Assembly (NCBI GenBank): GCA_030599585.1
Contig: JAUVNS010000008.1
Span: forward strand, 73,628 to 137,627
From: Promethearchaeota archaeon
Lineage (GTDB): Archaea; Asgardarchaeota; Lokiarchaeia; Sigyniarchaeales; SOKP01
Direction of reading: 5' to 3'
DNA: 64,000 bases
The position numbers and the translations under genes are program-made. This document shows, one piece after another, positions 42,262-52,953 of this stretch (position 1 is the first letter of the stretch; every line of letters begins with the position of its first letter). The notes under the pieces are model-generated. The model worked only from the letters and a program-made list of their open reading frames with translations. It had not been told where the DNA came from and made no database searches.

Positions 42262-43065
42262 TCATTTATCAATGTGGCTCGTTTCTATAGGACGACCGGG
42301 ACTTCCTTGGTAATAGAATTTTCCCGGTTTACCTCGCCAATTTTTATGCAATACTGTGTTTGGAAAAATTACATTGTTATCAGTGGTTACAGCATTTGGA
42401 CCCATTATAATTCCGGGATACAAAGTCGTGTTTTTTCCCATTGTTATTTTCATCATGCTAATTTTCCCAAATATTGTATTTACAGCGTGACTTGAGAGAG
42501 CAGATGTAGGGTATACGAACACATTATCTCCTAATTCTGTAAATTCTAATCCTACGTAAGAGTCGCAATAAATAACATTCTTCCCTAGGTTATTGTGGCT
42601 TACTCTACGCAAAACTCTATTAACGAGCCATGGGAAGGGAGATTTCGAAGTCAACCACATCGGAAATTTAATGATAAATCCTCGCTTATGATAGTATTTC
42701 ATCATTTTACCCTCCTTACTATTTTCATCTTCTAAGACTCTTTTAAACACACCTTCAGCAGGAGGAGATTTTTTATTCCATCTTCGCACCCATAACGCTG
42801 TAAACTCAATTAAAAGAATAAGGTAAACGAAATAAAGAAAAAAAAGAAATCCCGGGAGTATTAATAAATGAATATCTAAAGGAATTGAGAGTGGAATTAT
42901 AAAACAATACTCAAATAACAAAAAAAGCCCTAAACAGATGTAGAGAGGAACTAAAAAACTTATGAAATTTATTTTAAAAAAGTCCAGAACGGGAAGCTCT
43001 ACTACTTTATCCTTTTTCTGTTCAAATTCAGAATTTGTTTTTCCTACTCCTTTCTCATCGTTCAT
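42262..43065 (-). CDS. Membrane protein with left-handed beta-helix acyltransferase-like domain
   Basis: Two TM segments, then hexapeptide-like repeat region GLEFTELGDNVFVYPTSALSSHAVNTIFGKISMMKITMGKNTTLYPGIIMGPNAV. Confidence 0.6.
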   Translation of the reverse strand: MNDEKGVGKTNSEFEQKKDKVVELPVLDFFKINFISFLVPLYICLGLFLLFEYCFIIPLSIPLDIHLLILPGFLFFLYFVYLILLIEFTALWVRRWNKKSPPAEGVFKRVLEDENSKEGKMMKYYHKRGFIIKFPMWLTSKSPFPWLVNRVLRRVSHNNLGKNVIYCDSYVGLEFTELGDNVFVYPTSALSSHAVNTIFGKISMMKITMGKNTTLYPGIIMGPNAVTTDNNVIFPNTVLHKNWRGKPGKFYYQGSPGRPIETSHIDK

Positions 43066-43159
43066 ATTATAATTATTACTAAAATCTTATAAAAAATTAT
43101 TTACGTTAAATAAAACAGAAAGGAATTTGCTCAACAAATTAAAAAAAAAAATTCAAAAA

Positions 43160-44449
43160 TTAGATTTCTTGCGTTTCTACTTCTATTACCTCTTGTGTCG
43201 ACACAACTTCTATCTCTGGTTCTTGTGGACGATCTAAATATCTTATCTTAGTGAAAAACCATAAAAAAATTGGATTTATGATTCCTATTATAGCACTAAC
43301 GAGTAAGAGATTCACAACACCCATTACACCCGCGAGCGGTCCAACTAATAACGCACCAATAGGTGCAATTGCCATAGATACTGTGTGATCAATTGACATA
43401 ACGCGCCCTATTTTATCGGATGGGACAACGGTCTGCAAAATCGTTAAGTAAGTAGCAACAGTAATGGGAAAGATAATTGCTCCGAGAAACCCACCTATCA
43501 TCATAAAGTAGAAATTTTGATATGGTGCTAGGATGATCAGTAAATAAAACGTGAAAAAAACCATCTCTCCGATTAAATTGATCTTAATCTTGTTTTTCCA
43601 TTCTTTCTTTATCGATGTAATTAAAGAGCCAATCACATTCCCTACTTGGATTGAACCAAAAAGGAAAGCTAGATGAAACACAGATCCATCGTGTATAATA
43701 TTTATGAAGTAGGGCCACAGCACTCCGAAGGGCCTAAAAATGAAGTTGAATATCATCGCAAAAATGATCATACTTAAAAGACCCGGAATCGCCTTTACAA
43801 TCATAAACCCGTCTTTAAATTCCCCCATAAATGATGTATTCTCAGTAGCTCTAGTTTCTTTAGCATTGAAAGGAATTCTTATCAAGAACAAGGGTACTAA
43901 GGCTATTAGGAAAGTTACACCGTCAATGAGAAATATATAAGTAATTGGGAATAACTCTAACAGTAAAGCTGATAAAATCGGGCCGACCATGAAAATTAAG
44001 CCAGAAAACAAAAAATTTGCTCCGTTAACTCTGCTTATTTTATCTTTGGGAACCATTGAAGGAAGTATCGCGTGGAAAGTAGGGACTTGAAAAGCATAGA
44101 GCGTATTTCGCAATGTATGTATAATCAATATCATCCAAATATGCGTGAATCCAGTAAAAAAAATTAGAAATAAACCAAAAGTCAAGATTGCTTGTAAGGA
44201 ATCCACGGTAAAAATGATGGTTTTACGATTTAGTCGATCGGAAAGTACGCCTGCAAATGGAGTAACAATAACTTGAGGTAGAAAAATCAAGAATGTCGCT
44301 AACGATAGATAAAAAACACTCTGCGTCTCAATTGTGATCCACCAAGTGATAACAAAACCAATAATTCCTGAACCCAATAGCGAAAATTGCTGTCCAGCCA
44401 TAAAATAAAGGTAATGTCTAAACGATTTTTTTGTTCGTAATTCTTCCAT
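43160..44449 (-). CDS. MFS transporter
   Basis: Twelve-TM-like hydropathy; FAGVLSDRLNRKTIIF motif. Confidence 0.88.
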   Translation of the reverse strand: MEELRTKKSFRHYLYFMAGQQFSLLGSGIIGFVITWWITIETQSVFYLSLATFLIFLPQVIVTPFAGVLSDRLNRKTIIFTVDSLQAILTFGLFLIFFTGFTHIWMILIIHTLRNTLYAFQVPTFHAILPSMVPKDKISRVNGANFLFSGLIFMVGPILSALLLELFPITYIFLIDGVTFLIALVPLFLIRIPFNAKETRATENTSFMGEFKDGFMIVKAIPGLLSMIIFAMIFNFIFRPFGVLWPYFINIIHDGSVFHLAFLFGSIQVGNVIGSLITSIKKEWKNKIKINLIGEMVFFTFYLLIILAPYQNFYFMMIGGFLGAIIFPITVATYLTILQTVVPSDKIGRVMSIDHTVSMAIAPIGALLVGPLAGVMGVVNLLLVSAIIGIINPIFLWFFTKIRYLDRPQEPEIEVVSTQEVIEVETQEI

Positions 44450-44720
44450 TTTTTTATCAAACCTTCAATTCTATTTTCTTACAACTTAAAACCTTTTTCT
44501 TTAATACTTGATACCAAAGATTCAATTAATAGTTTCGAATCGTGAAGTTTACGCATAGTTCGAACTACGGGAAAAGAAGCTAATTTAATAAATCTACAAT
44601 TTTGCTCAACTTTCTTCCAAAATCAACTGCAAAATTTTTCCTTTATAAATCATCGTAGCATATTATCTTCCAGATATTCCATAAATTTAAAAATAAAATA
44701 ATAATAATGTTATGTAGCGT

Positions 44721-45968
44721 ATGGATGACCATTTAACTATATTTTCTAATACGGTTTCAAAATCTAAAGAAGAGATTGTTACACTTGAAGATATTTTTAA
44801 CACTTATCCACATTTAACAGAGATTGATTTGGAACGAGGGCATGAATTCGTAAATTCTGTGAGGAATGGCAAAAAAGTACCATCACTAAAGTTTGCCACT
44901 GAAGAGGATGCTGAGGAAATAACTCAAATATTCAAAGAAGTTTACGATAATACTTACCCTTATAAAAAAATGGAATCCGTGTCAGAAGTTCAGAGAATGA
45001 TAAGTGATCCTAATTATTATTGGATCGTTTTTACGCTTAAACCAGATATTACAGTTGGCTGTATTGGGATTCACTTAAATTTTGAACTTAAAGTAGCAAA
45101 TTTCTTCGGTTTCGCTTTTAGGGAGGGATTTCGACAAAAAGTTGATATAGCTACAGCGAGCTTAGCTTGTATGGTTGCTCCTGTATACAAATTTAGAGAC
45201 AGAATTTTAATTTGGTATGCCGAAATTCGTTCAAGCTTTTCTAGCATTCAATATTTAGCAAAAACAGCAGGACTCCTTCCGATAGCGTTTCTCCCTAATA
45301 AAGATATATTTTTTAACCATCCTGAATCAGAAATCTTGTTTACTATTTACGGAAGGGATGTTTTATTCAAATACCGAAGCTCTAAAAAACCAGAATTAAT
45401 CTCTCAAGCAATTTTTTGTTACTTCCATACATTTCAAAAATATAGTTTAGAATTACCTACCATAAAAAATTACGAAAAAATAGAATCAGAATTGAACAAT
45501 AGTGAAATTGCCCACAATAAAAACCAATTGCGAAAAAGAATTGAAAGAGATGAGTTTGGAAACGAGTTAATCACTTTTTCGATAAAAGGAACAGATTCTT
45601 ACATCCAATTTCAATACTATAAAAATATAAAAATTGCAGAAAAAACTATTTTTAAAGTTTCTAAAGTAGAAGAATTACAATTATTTTTAAGAGAGATTAA
45701 GGCATTTATTATTACATCTAAACTACGGTATTTTGAAGCTTATCTCTCTGCTTATAATTCGGAACATCAAGCTCTCTTTTTTAATGCCGGATTTAAACCA
45801 ACGGGATACATCCCCGCTTTTAAATACAACAGAACTAGGAATGATTTTGAGGACCAAGTGGTGTTTGTACATCACGAAAAAGAATTAGATAAGTACGTTT
45901 ATTTAATTCCCGAAACGGAAGAGTTTCTTAAGTCTATAAAATATTATAAAGAACTACAAAAGATTTAG
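44721..45968 (+). CDS. GNAT-family acetyltransferase-like protein (long)
   Basis: FATEEDAEEITQIFKEVYDNTYPYKKM...VGCIGIHLNFE; N-terminal GNAT-like pattern. Confidence 0.6.
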   Translation: MDDHLTIFSNTVSKSKEEIVTLEDIFNTYPHLTEIDLERGHEFVNSVRNGKKVPSLKFATEEDAEEITQIFKEVYDNTYPYKKMESVSEVQRMISDPNYYWIVFTLKPDITVGCIGIHLNFELKVANFFGFAFREGFRQKVDIATASLACMVAPVYKFRDRILIWYAEIRSSFSSIQYLAKTAGLLPIAFLPNKDIFFNHPESEILFTIYGRDVLFKYRSSKKPELISQAIFCYFHTFQKYSLELPTIKNYEKIESELNNSEIAHNKNQLRKRIERDEFGNELITFSIKGTDSYIQFQYYKNIKIAEKTIFKVSKVEELQLFLREIKAFIITSKLRYFEAYLSAYNSEHQALFFNAGFKPTGYIPAFKYNRTRNDFEDQVVFVHHEKELDKYVYLIPETEEFLKSIKYYKELQKI

Positions 45969-46000
45969 AGTCTACATATTGGACACTTACTATTTTTAGG

Positions 46001-47047
46001 GTGAAGCAAATTTCAAATAAGGATGGATTAAAAAATAAACAAACAACTTCTATGTTTAGCATTGAAGTTGAAGAACAACCCAACGAAATCCTAAAATGGC
46101 TATACATTGGCACAAACTTACCCGTTTGGCCCGAGTTCTACCCATATATATTGCACGATCTTAAAGCATTTCGAACGAAATCGTTACTTCTTAAAGAAGA
46201 AGGTAATATTGCTGGTCATGTATTGGTCTTTCATGAGGATACTGAGATTCTTTATTTTGGTTTTTTTGGCGTTTTTAACAACGTAAAAGAGAAAATTGAG
46301 TTTTTGTTAAGCAAATTAATAGATTACGGTAAACAACATAATTTTCATAAAATTATCGGACCGATAAATATTCCAATTCCAATTTATGGATGGGGATTCT
46401 TGGAAAAAGATAGTATTGCAAATTTATATGTTGGAAAGCCTACTAACCTTCCTATTTATCAAGAGATGTTTTTTCAAAAAGGATTTAAAGTTAAAACAAA
46501 AGAAATCTCGCTTGAGGGACCAATATTTGAAGTTGATAGTAAAATTATGAGAGCGTATGATTCTGAAAACTATGAAATGTTTCATCCAAACAATTGGGAA
46601 GAAGTATTAAAATTTAAGGAGACTTTTTTCAAATTGAATGAGAATCTTCCTCCTGAATCCGTTATTACTCCCGGGACAGAAAATCTTTACGAAAATTATA
46701 TTAAATTTATAAAACAATATGGAGATCTTTTTCTGATTAATCTTCTCAGATATAAACCAAATAATCAGATAGTTGGTTGCTTTTTTTGTTTACCGAATCC
46801 CTTGAGGAAAAATGAGAGAGGAAATTTTGACTCAGCAGAAGCCTTTATAATATTAATTAATAAAAAGCTGCAAAATCAAGGTTTAGGTGGAATATTAATG
46901 CTCTATGCGGTAAATGAAGGTTGGAAGAACAATATTCGGTATAATGTGTCTCCTTTTGAGATTAGTTCAATACATAGTATAACGCTAGCGAAAAAATTTG
47001 GTTTCAAACATAAAAGAACTCATTTGATCTTGGAGTACTTAATTTAG
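46001..47047 (+). CDS. GNAT-family acetyltransferase-like protein (GTG start)
   Basis: AGHVLVFHEDTEILYFGFFGVFNN...; LINKKLQNQGLGGILMLYAVNEGWKN. Confidence 0.65.
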   Translation: MKQISNKDGLKNKQTTSMFSIEVEEQPNEILKWLYIGTNLPVWPEFYPYILHDLKAFRTKSLLLKEEGNIAGHVLVFHEDTEILYFGFFGVFNNVKEKIEFLLSKLIDYGKQHNFHKIIGPINIPIPIYGWGFLEKDSIANLYVGKPTNLPIYQEMFFQKGFKVKTKEISLEGPIFEVDSKIMRAYDSENYEMFHPNNWEEVLKFKETFFKLNENLPPESVITPGTENLYENYIKFIKQYGDLFLINLLRYKPNNQIVGCFFCLPNPLRKNERGNFDSAEAFIILINKKLQNQGLGGILMLYAVNEGWKNNIRYNVSPFEISSIHSITLAKKFGFKHKRTHLILEYLI

Positions 47048-47143
47048 CCTAATTCACCCACTTATTTATATTTATAGACTGTTATATTCTATTATAAGAT
47101 TAATTAACTAGTTCTTATTAGAACATACTGAATAAACACATTT

Positions 47144-47872
47144 TTGTGGTATGAAATGCTATTACAATCTATCGACCAATCAAGGATATTAATAATTTTT
47201 ACAGGTCAATTGATCTTAGCAAGTATCTTCCTATTTATCGCAATTAAACTACTTATACGCACCCGACCACGCCCTATAATTACTTTAAGTATATTATATA
47301 TTTTATCCCCTGCTGGTTTTATATTTAACGTATTACATGTTCTTATAGCAGCAATCCAACCTGAGAATGTAGTATTGTTGAGAGTTATTTATTTTTTTTC
47401 TTTTTATCCACTTTTGTTTTCTCCGATTTTTCTTCTAACATTCATAATAAGTATACTGAAACTAGGAGATGTATTTACAATAAAAAAACAATTGATAATC
47501 ACTTTGATTTACGGTTTTGTAACCTTATTGATATTTTTTATACCTGAGGGAATAACTTTCACTGAGCAATGGCGACCGATTTATAGTTGGGGCTTCTTTA
47601 CAGCGATTTACATTTCATTTACAATATTTGTTACTATACCAACAATTTGGTATTCGAGACGATTAATAAAAACATTTCAAGATAGGATATTGAAGAAGAA
47701 GCTCACGACCTTTTTAATTGGTGTATTTGGGATGTATTTTGTTGTTTATGGAGCAACTCTTTATCTTACATGGCAAAACCCTCTTTTTACTACGATTTGG
47801 AGTGTAGTTACTTTTTTTCTAATGATCCCCTCAGCTATTCTCATCTATCTTGGAATTGGGAGAGAATTATAA
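47144..47872 (+). CDS. Multi-pass membrane protein
   Basis: 242 aa, about seven hydrophobic helices. Confidence 0.65.
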   Translation: MWYEMLLQSIDQSRILIIFTGQLILASIFLFIAIKLLIRTRPRPIITLSILYILSPAGFIFNVLHVLIAAIQPENVVLLRVIYFFSFYPLLFSPIFLLTFIISILKLGDVFTIKKQLIITLIYGFVTLLIFFIPEGITFTEQWRPIYSWGFFTAIYISFTIFVTIPTIWYSRRLIKTFQDRILKKKLTTFLIGVFGMYFVVYGATLYLTWQNPLFTTIWSVVTFFLMIPSAILIYLGIGREL

Positions 47873-48002
47873 AAAACTCTTTTTTTATTGAACTTCTAAT
47901 TACTATTTTGTTTTTACCGACTTTTTTTATACAACATCCAAAAAGAGCATTTAAATAGGAATTCTTTCATAATGGAAATGTATAAGAATAATTGTAATTG
48001 AC

Positions 48003-48389
48003 ATGTATGAAGTTGATCATATTAAATCTTTAAGTGATGTTCCCGATAATATTTCTAATCTTTTAACGGAGTTAAAAGAATTTAAAGAAGATTTCAAAAT
48101 AAAAGTTGAATACTGTAAAGATAGATACAAAATTACATTATATGAGTCAACAGTTAATCGTAAACTAAGCATTACAAGATGTATATTAATGGAAATATCC
48201 GAAAATCCATGCTCGTATTCAATTCATTTGTTTAATAAACAAATACAAAATTCTGGCAATGGAGAATTAAAAAAAGTTTATGAGGTAGAAGTAGAAGGGG
48301 AAAACGATTTTAGATTGATTAAACAAGACGTAAAAGATTTAATCGAAGGTAAAAAAGGAGCTTCTTTTTCCTCTAATTACCCATTATAA
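48003..48389 (+). CDS. Hypothetical protein
   Basis: 128 aa open frame in a gene-sized gap; no family recognised. Confidence 0.5.
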   Translation: MYEVDHIKSLSDVPDNISNLLTELKEFKEDFKIKVEYCKDRYKITLYESTVNRKLSITRCILMEISENPCSYSIHLFNKQIQNSGNGELKKVYEVEVEGENDFRLIKQDVKDLIEGKKGASFSSNYPL

Positions 48390-48489
48390 GTTTTTTCCAA
48401 TTAAATACTAATTTTTTACTCTCTGATCTATTAAATGCCATCGAATAATTTTCATCATTAAATCCATTTGCATTTTTTACTAGGGTGAA

Positions 48490-49401
48490 ATGTATTTGAA
48501 AGCTAAACTTGTAGATGCTCAAACAGCATCCTCTGTAATCGCCATAAAAGACGATTATATTTCTAATTTTAGCGAGTTTGACTTACAATCTCGCTTAAGA
48601 ACCTCTAAATCGGTATCAAAAGAAGATTTATTGGAATTTCTTTCACGACAGACAGTTGATTGGACTAATTCTGAGGAAATTGTCGTTAATAGAATTTTTA
48701 GTGAATTGGACATTTGCTATAAGCCGTATAAAGAATATCTATTGGACAGCATAAAGATTATCAAAACAACAGGTCAAGAAGAATGCGACGCCGCTTACAC
48801 CAGGAATAAGTGTATATATGTCCCAAATTCTATGGTTCAATGGCCATACGACGAATTAAAAGAACTAATCGCCCACGAGCTTTTTCATGTAATCAGTACT
48901 ACCAACCCAAAATTCAGGAATGATTTATATCTTAAACTAGGATTTACAGCTTGTCCCGAATTAGATGTCCCAAACGAATATAACCATCTATATGTGTCAA
49001 ATCCGGATACTATTGGGAAGAATTCCTATGTGGAATTTGAAAACAACGGGGCTCAGATAAAAGCAGTGCCTTTTCTCTACTCTAAAACTCCGTATAGCGG
49101 TGGTTATTTCTTTGAATATTTCCGCTTTACATTTCTTGAGTCTGAATTGGAACAAGATAAATGCGTGCCGATATATGAAAACAACCGACCAAAATTCATT
49201 AGTCCTCCACATAAATTGTTTGAGATGTGCAAAGAAATCGATCCCTACAACAACCAGCACAGATTACATCCAGAAGAGATCCTGGCCTATTATTGGAGCC
49301 TATTACCCTTTTCTGAATCAAAAATAGAACCTTACAAAAGAAGTTATCTCGTAAAGATTCGGAATCTCTTAGAGCAGGAAGGAACCAGTGTATTTAGTTA
49401 A
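48490..49401 (+). CDS. Putative zincin metallopeptidase
   Basis: HExxH motif in ELKELIAHELFHVISTTNP; C-terminal HPEEILAYYWSLL could supply a third ligand. Confidence 0.6.
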   Translation: MYLKAKLVDAQTASSVIAIKDDYISNFSEFDLQSRLRTSKSVSKEDLLEFLSRQTVDWTNSEEIVVNRIFSELDICYKPYKEYLLDSIKIIKTTGQEECDAAYTRNKCIYVPNSMVQWPYDELKELIAHELFHVISTTNPKFRNDLYLKLGFTACPELDVPNEYNHLYVSNPDTIGKNSYVEFENNGAQIKAVPFLYSKTPYSGGYFFEYFRFTFLESELEQDKCVPIYENNRPKFISPPHKLFEMCKEIDPYNNQHRLHPEEILAYYWSLLPFSESKIEPYKRSYLVKIRNLLEQEGTSVFS

Positions 49402-49457
49402 AAATCTAATAATAAAATTCTTTTTTTTTAATTTTTTACAAATATTAAATTACAGAT

Positions 49458-50021
49458 TTATTTTCCTACTATAACCTGCTCCCACAGATTTCTCCTACTT
49501 TTAATAACTATGGCAACCATAAATAATCCCATTATCAGATTAGTTAGAATATTAGCAATTAAAAATCCCCGTTTTATATCACCATCGACTGCGAAAACAA
49601 GAACTAATACTCCAACAATGCTATTAGGGTCTACGAAGGGCCACAGAATTAAACTATATGGATGCATTGGAAGGTCTAAAAGGATGTGGAAAACATTTCC
49701 AAGCAGACAGGATAACACAAGAGCCGGGGTTAACTTACATACCTCTTTCACCTTAGCCTTATCGAGCTGAAATAGTAACGAAGCTAAAATAGGATATAGT
49801 AGAACAGTAGCTAAAGTTGAGATTAGAGTTCCTATAGTGAGCGCGCCAACCAAGCTGTGTAAAATGAAATGGTTGTCGATACCTATGTTAAAAAAAAGGA
49901 ATAATATTGGCACCTCAATATCGGGTATAAACGATCCAACGATTAAGCCCGGTAGATTCAATCTTTTGTTTAGTTTTGAGAGTCCCCATGCAACGGGGTA
50001 ATGTAGTGGTGTGGCTGGCAT
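49458..50021 (-). CDS. Membrane protein, DUF4184/YdjM-like metal-dependent hydrolase family
   Basis: MPATPLHYPVAWGLSKL...GSFIPDIEVPILF...HFILHSLVGAL...LLGNVFHILLDLPMHP. Confidence 0.7.
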   Translation of the reverse strand: MPATPLHYPVAWGLSKLNKRLNLPGLIVGSFIPDIEVPILFLFFNIGIDNHFILHSLVGALTIGTLISTLATVLLYPILASLLFQLDKAKVKEVCKLTPALVLSCLLGNVFHILLDLPMHPYSLILWPFVDPNSIVGVLVLVFAVDGDIKRGFLIANILTNLIMGLFMVAIVIKSRRNLWEQVIVGK

Positions 50022-50135
50022 TTTTAAACTCCTTCAGCGTTTTTTATTAGAATTGTTCATTTATATTTACTTTTTCTACTTAGCTTTGTTAATTCTCATA
50101 AAATCAATATTTTAAGATTTATTTCAGATCAAGTG

Positions 50136-52796
50136 CTAATACGATGGCATTATAAATAAAGAAATAGGAAAAAATGGAATAAAAAAACTAATAGGTAAAA
50201 AAATCGTTAGTATAAATATAGAGATTAATCCAGGTAGGAGGCTTCCGGTTTTTAAATAAATATATCCTAAGATTAAGCTAATAAAGCTTGAACATATAAA
50301 ATCTAAAATAACTAATGATATAATATAGGAAGATGAAACACCGGGAGATATATATGAAAAAATGGGAATGATGTAGACGAAGGCTTTTACGATGATAGTG
50401 ATGAAAGTTTGCAATAATAGCGCCCATAATTGGGAGTATTTACCTACTAACATTGTTAGAATGATACCGCGATGTAGTATCTCCTGCCAATAACAAAAAG
50501 TAAAAAGAGTTAATAAGATAACTATTATCTGTAAGTAACTTAAATTCAGTGAAGGTAAGTCTAATATTGCTTGAGTTATGAAGTAGATAATGAAGATCGA
50601 AGGAATAGTAAATAATATTGCTTTAATATGCTTTTTAAAAAAATTACTTTTCACCCAACTTAACCCTATGCAATCTAAATATTGTTTAAACGGTTGTTTC
50701 CCATATGGAAGTCCAACATACTTAGGAATGACATATAACCATATAAAACCATAAAGAAGATTTGGTACTAAGATAATTAATAAATTTTGAATTAACAATT
50801 TCAGATCTTCACTAAAGGAACGCGGGAGAAAAAAGGGATATGGGTCTATCATGGAAGAAAGGATTGCCATAACTAAACTTATAAGAAAAAACAATAAGAA
50901 ATTGATGATAAGTAGGATTACTATTGATAACCAAATATGTTTAGAGAATATTGTTGGGACAATATTTTTTTTAAGCGTTTTTTCCCTTGAAAAAAAGTCC
51001 TTATTAAAATCAGTCCATTTAGTTATGAGCCCTCCTTGATAAACTGGCAACATTATGTTAAAAATTAAGACTGAAATTAAGAATCCTAATACTATTACTG
51101 CCCAAAATAGAACCAACATACTATTGCTATCCTGGTGGTATAAAAAATTTATCCCAAACGATGTTATCCAAAAAAAAAGGATGTATGGCACAGAGATAAT
51201 CAATGTCCATTTATACATTCGGTTTTTTGGATTATAATCTTCTAACACGTAAAATTTTGCTCTCTTTTTTCCGAAGAAGTTGATTTTTAAAATAAAAATG
51301 ATTAATAAAAATAACCAAGCAAAGGGTAATGTGAAAAGGAAATTAATGAAGATAGATACAAAATTTGGAGAGCTAAGGTAAAGTAAAGATGGTAAGAGAG
51401 TTGCGCATGTTTGGATAAAATAGATTAATAATAATTTAGGTTTTGCTTGGTTTCGTGGAATTAGTGGTAAAGCGGCTATAATCGATTCTCCCCGATTATC
51501 AAAATTAGTTAAACCATAAACTATTAATCCTGAAAGAATAGGGCTAAAAGTTAATATACCAATCCAATTTTGGAAGAACCCTCTATCAAGTAGATTTATT
51601 GTTCCGATATCTTTAATCCCAAATGCTACGATAAAAATAAAAGAAAGCATTATCGGCATAATAATTGACATAAAAACTTTAAGATCTCTTGTAATTATGC
51701 GAAGATCCTTGCGAATATAAGCAATAAACGGTACACTAGGTTTTACATTCACTTTCACTTCTAAATGAGATGGTTTAGTAGTTTTTATTATGTTGATAGC
51801 TTTAAGCTTTGAAACGCTAATTCTCTCAATTGCTTTAAACGCTTTTCTAGATATCCCATATGTTATTATAACTAATAGTGCAAATCCAATTAGAGTACTT
51901 ATCCAAAGTTGGAGAGATGCATGATTAGGCGCGATTAATAAAGAAATTAAAAAACTAGAATTAAATGGGAAAGGAATAAAACTCAAAATAATATTAATTA
52001 TGGATTGGTATTCGGAAGCTGTAAATATAATGTAAAACGTCTCTATTGAGCTAAGGAACCATTGAATCAAAACATAACTACTGATGATGATAAAAATGTA
52101 ACTCAGAATATTGATTAAGCGAATAAATAAAGTTCTTTTTGAGCTCTTATCATTTATATCTAAAATTCTATTTATTCTTTCTCCAAATAATAATAAAATG
52201 CTAAATGATAATATCATATTCACAAAAGAAATTCCAAGGCATACCAAAAAAATTACTATATTTTGACTTCCAATTAACATAGTAATCGGAAAGGCAAAAA
52301 CTAAAACAATTATTGGTAAATCATAACTTCGAAATAAAGTAAAATAAACTATTCTCAAATATTTTCTTTTTGAAATGGGTAATGTCTCGAACCACTCAAA
52401 AATTTTCCCTGAGGTTATCATTGCTGTATCCAACATCCCCATTACAAAAAAACTTAGAAACTGTAAAGAAAAATAAAAGGAAAAAAGTAAACCTCCTATA
52501 AAATAAACACCTTCAATTGATGTCGAACCCTGCGAAATAAGTCTGACAATTTCGAAATAGGTTAATAAAGGAAGTACAGGTATTATTCCAAATGTGATCG
52601 CAAAAAATAATTTTGTTAAAATAACTTTAAATTTTAGTCTAAACGGATGGCGGATATATTTTTCTAAATAGTAAGATTTAGCTCCTCCCTTCGATAATAC
52701 TAATTCTTCAACAAGCAATTCTTTACTTGCATATTTTGCTAAACTAAATGATGTAAGAACCTCTTCTACCTTTAGATTTCTTCTTTTTATCTTCAT
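50136..52796 (-). CDS. Giant membrane protein: ABC-2-permease-like N-terminus with C-terminal CPBP/CAAX-protease-like domain
   Basis: 886 aa, many TMs; C-terminal FCYWQEILHRGIILTML resembles the CPBP EExxxR motif, and SLILGYIYLKTGSLLPGLISIFI resembles the second CPBP motif region. Confidence 0.65.
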   Translation of the reverse strand: MKIKRRNLKVEEVLTSFSLAKYASKELLVEELVLSKGGAKSYYLEKYIRHPFRLKFKVILTKLFFAITFGIIPVLPLLTYFEIVRLISQGSTSIEGVYFIGGLLFSFYFSLQFLSFFVMGMLDTAMITSGKIFEWFETLPISKRKYLRIVYFTLFRSYDLPIIVLVFAFPITMLIGSQNIVIFLVCLGISFVNMILSFSILLLFGERINRILDINDKSSKRTLFIRLINILSYIFIIISSYVLIQWFLSSIETFYIIFTASEYQSIINIILSFIPFPFNSSFLISLLIAPNHASLQLWISTLIGFALLVIITYGISRKAFKAIERISVSKLKAINIIKTTKPSHLEVKVNVKPSVPFIAYIRKDLRIITRDLKVFMSIIMPIMLSFIFIVAFGIKDIGTINLLDRGFFQNWIGILTFSPILSGLIVYGLTNFDNRGESIIAALPLIPRNQAKPKLLLIYFIQTCATLLPSLLYLSSPNFVSIFINFLFTLPFAWLFLLIIFILKINFFGKKRAKFYVLEDYNPKNRMYKWTLIISVPYILFFWITSFGINFLYHQDSNSMLVLFWAVIVLGFLISVLIFNIMLPVYQGGLITKWTDFNKDFFSREKTLKKNIVPTIFSKHIWLSIVILLIINFLLFFLISLVMAILSSMIDPYPFFLPRSFSEDLKLLIQNLLIILVPNLLYGFIWLYVIPKYVGLPYGKQPFKQYLDCIGLSWVKSNFFKKHIKAILFTIPSIFIIYFITQAILDLPSLNLSYLQIIVILLTLFTFCYWQEILHRGIILTMLVGKYSQLWALLLQTFITIIVKAFVYIIPIFSYISPGVSSSYIISLVILDFICSSFISLILGYIYLKTGSLLPGLISIFILTIFLPISFFIPFFPISLFIMPSY

Positions 52797-52912
52797 TTGA
52801 AACCCAGAATAGCCATCTCTAAAGTAATATTAATCATGTAAAAATATAAAATTAATCCAATTCCAATTAGTATTGTTGGAATAAATAGTAATTTCTTCTC
52901 ATTTTCACTCAT
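52793..52912 (-). CDS. 39-aa single-TM small membrane protein (not in supplied ORF track)
   Basis: Manual translation MSENEKKLLFIPTILIGIGLILYFYMINITLEMAILGFK*; stop overlaps the start of the 886-aa gene (ATGA). Confidence 0.6.
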   Translation of the reverse strand: MSENEKKLLFIPTILIGIGLILYFYMINITLEMAILGFK

Positions 52913-52953
52913 TTCTCTTTTGGTATGCTTTTCCTTATTAAAGATTCTGTAAT

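Noticed and set aside
47770-47958. 62-aa plus-strand ORF overlapping the end of the 7-TM protein
   Set aside because: Mostly overlaps a supported CDS in another frame, with no recognisable domain.
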